From positions 1-8,878 of the forward strand of contig DFGG01000145.1 of NCBI GenBank assembly GCA_002371695.1: a DNA stretch of 8,878 bases. The letters are read 5' to 3'. Position numbers and translations under genes: made by a program. This DNA is from a bacterium UBA3756 (GTDB taxonomy: Bacteria; Bacteroidota; Bacteroidia; Bacteroidales; Bacteroidaceae). The notes under the pieces were generated by a model. The model saw only the letters and a list, made by a program, of their open reading frames with translations. It ran no database searches and was not told where the DNA came from. The stretch's first letter is position 1, and each line of letters opens with the position of its first letter. This document shows positions 7,525 through 8,878 of the stretch, piece by piece.

Positions 7525-7598
7525 GGTGCGTTAGTTCAGTAGGTTAGAATGCCTGCCTGTCACGCAGGAGGTCACGAGTTCGAATCTCGTACGCACCG
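7525..7598 (+). tRNA. tRNA-Asp (anticodon GTC), copy 2
   Basis: This copy is identical base for base to the first, 103 nt downstream, with its anticodon GTC at 7559-7561 and discriminator G at 7598. The spacer between the two genes is 29 nt and has neither promoter nor terminator, so both tRNAs should come from one precursor. CCA is not encoded. Confidence 0.98.
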
Positions 7599-7605
7599 CA
7601 AAATT

Positions 7606-7636
7606 TCCACCGGAGTCATTTCGGTGGATTTTTTTT
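7606..7636 (+). terminator. Intrinsic terminator of the tRNA-Asp operon
   Basis: TCCACCG (7606-7612) pairs with CGGTGGA (7622-7628), with a further G-T pair possible inside, and eight T residues follow (7629-7636). It lies 7 nt after the second tRNA and is a classic strong Rho-independent terminator. Confidence 0.93.
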
Positions 7637-7646
7637 ACCTTTTCTC

Positions 7647-7677
7647 TTGGCCGAAACCAAATTAATGCTTACCTTTG
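7647..7677 (+). promoter_or_regulatory. Promoter of the sensor-like gene at 7711
   Basis: A -33 element TTG (7647-7649) and a -7 element TACCTTTG (7670-7677) are separated by 20 nt. The downstream bases CACCC are the same as at the tRNA promoter. Transcription would start near 7681-7684, giving an AT-rich leader of about 28 nt without a Shine-Dalgarno sequence. Confidence 0.8.
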
Positions 7678-7710
7678 CACCCAAATTATAAAATCAACAA
7701 AACTTGCAAA

Positions 7711-8878
7711 ATGAAGAGGAATATACTTATCTTGGCTTTAAGCATGCTTTTCTGTACTCCTGTTGTCAATGCCCAGGATGTTAAGAAGAGTGAACTCGAG
7801 CAGCGTGCTGAGGCTGCCGATCAGAAGAAGAATGTGGCTGAGGCTCGTTTCACGTATATACGTGCTTTCGAAGACTATATGCGGGCTGGCAAATTGGATC
7901 AGGGTGTCGATTGTGGTGTCAAGGCTACGGCTCTCTACTACAAGGAGAACTACTACAAGGAGGCCTTTGACCTGCTGCGTCGCATAGCTGATTCCGTCAC
8001 TCACGCTTCTGGTGTCACCGAAGCCCAGAAGGCTGGTCTTTTTTACCAAATCTGCAAGGAACGCATGCAGATGTATATGAGATTGAAGAAAAGTGAGGGC
8101 GTGCGTGAACAGCTTGGGGCCATGGAGAACTTAGCTGGCCAGTCTGGAAACGAGGCACTGCAAAACGATTACCTCTACAACAAGGCCGTCTATCACTATA
8201 GCTTCGGACAGGTGCAGCAGGGTAATGCTGTATTCAAACAGATGGCTGCCAAGCTGACAACGACCAAGGACTACGACAAGATGGATGAGGTATACCAGAC
8301 GCTCATCACCAACGCCCGTAAGTCGGGCAGTGCACAGATGGTCGCTCAGTCCTATAGCAACTATCTCGCCTGGAAAGACTCCATTTCAGAAGTGCGTCGA
8401 CTTGACGAGACGGGTGCCTTGAAGAAGCAGATAGCTGACAATGAGGCTGTCATCGCCGACAAGGACAGCTCGCTCACCACCCGCCAGGCTGTTATCTGGG
8501 GATTAGGTATCCTTGCCGTAGCCCTTGCAGCAGCCCTCGTATTCGGTGCCCTTGTGCTGATGCGTTTCATCCTGCTCAGTCGCAAACAGAAAAAGACCAT
8601 CAAACTGGCCAACGAGAGCAATGCCTTGAAGGCTAAGTTCATCAGCAATATTTCTGCACAGATGGGGCCTACTCTGCAGAAACTTGACCAACGCCAGCCT
8701 GAGGTACAGGCACTCGTCAGCTTTGCCGATCATATCCAGACCCTTTCCGACCTTGAGAACACGGATGAAACTGTGGAATTAGAGGAAGTAGCCCTCCAGC
8801 CTTTCTGCGAAGATCTTATGAATCAGGTGCGTGGGACAGAGAAGAGTGGCGTTACGCTGACCGTCAACGCTCCCAAGA
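7711..8878 (+). CDS. Membrane-anchored sensor histidine-kinase-like protein with TPR-like periplasmic region, 3' end outside the window
   Basis: The reading frame is open from ATG 7711 to the right edge (389 codons plus one base), so the gene is incomplete. Residues 1-21 form a signal peptide (basic MKRN, hydrophobic core, VVNA before the likely cleavage ahead of Gln22). Residues about 25-245 are mostly helical, with Ala, Tyr, Lys and Glu spaced as in TPR-like repeats. A membrane helix spans about 261-289, followed by the basic stretch RKQKK. The cytoplasmic start, KAKFISNISAQMGPTL (307-322), aligns with the H-box of histidine kinases (pattern FxxNxSHExxxPL), but alanine A316 stands where the histidine should be. 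Residues 333-389 look like the second dimerisation helix and the linker into a HATPase domain. Read as part of a two-component-type sensor of Bacteroidales; the missing histidine suggests it cannot autophosphorylate there. The ATP-binding domain itself lies beyond the window and is inferred. Confidence 0.8.
   Translation, partial: MKRNILILALSMLFCTPVVNAQDVKKSELEQRAEAADQKKNVAEARFTYIRAFEDYMRAGKLDQGVDCGVKATALYYKENYYKEAFDLLRRIADSVTHASGVTEAQKAGLFYQICKERMQMYMRLKKSEGVREQLGAMENLAGQSGNEALQNDYLYNKAVYHYSFGQVQQGNAVFKQMAAKLTTTKDYDKMDEVYQTLITNARKSGSAQMVAQSYSNYLAWKDSISEVRRLDETGALKKQIADNEAVIADKDSSLTTRQAVIWGLGILAVALAAALVFGALVLMRFILLSRKQKKTIKLANESNALKAKFISNISAQMGPTLQKLDQRQPEVQALVSFADHIQTLSDLENTDETVELEEVALQPFCEDLMNQVRGTEKSGVTLTVNAPK

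Larger units (their letters stand above)
7421..7600 (+). repeat. Tandem direct repeat made by the two tRNA-Asp genes
   Basis: Positions 7421-7497 and 7524-7600 are identical over 77 nt; identity stops one base before and two bases after the tRNA genes. The unit repeats every 103 nt. Confidence 0.9.

Noticed and set aside
7421..7600. Possible CRISPR array or mobile repeat
   Set aside because: There are only two repeats, each fully explained as a complete tRNA-Asp gene.

Overview
This window looks like chromosomal housekeeping DNA from a member of the Bacteroidales, probably Prevotella or a close relative. The reasons are the promoters, four of which carry the Bacteroidetes -7 element TACCTTTG; the lack of clear Shine-Dalgarno sequences; a Rho factor with the long disordered N-terminal insertion typical of this phylum; and the protein families and gene order. 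I see no insertion sequence, phage, CRISPR or toxin-antitoxin signal, and no sharp change in base composition.

Layout. At 1-290 (+) is the 3' end of a TRIC-family membrane protein gene. It converges on rho (2332-326, -), and a perfect hairpin at 275-305 can terminate transcription from both sides. Between rho and the next gene, 2333-2507 is a compact divergent promoter region; the rho leader there contains a terminator-like hairpin. From 2508 to 7322 (+) runs a tightly packed six-gene unit: ysxC (ribosome-assembly GTPase), a Uup-like ABC-F ATPase, recR (recombinational repair), an unrecognised four-helix membrane protein, a family 2 glycosyltransferase, and a GNAT acetyltransferase. Gaps are 11, 17 and 1 nt, followed by two 4-nt ATGA overlaps, so co-transcription and translational coupling of the last genes are likely. 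A hairpin at 7347-7379 probably ends the unit.

Next come two identical tRNA-Asp(GTC) genes (7422-7495 and 7525-7598) with their own promoter and a strong terminator. A further promoter drives a secreted or membrane-anchored sensor-like protein starting at 7711, which runs off the right edge. It has a signal peptide, a helical (TPR-like) periplasmic part, one membrane helix, and a cytoplasmic start resembling a histidine-kinase dimerisation domain in which the phosphoacceptor histidine is replaced by alanine.

How the genes fit together: most of the window serves translation and nucleic-acid housekeeping (Rho, YsxC, ABC-F, RecR, tRNA-Asp). The membrane protein, glycosyltransferase and acetyltransferase seem to share expression with this set rather than a demonstrated pathway. 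I do not see a clear new multi-gene system. The points most worth checking are the histidine-less kinase-like protein, the hairpin in the rho leader, and the unrecognised membrane protein coupled to recR.
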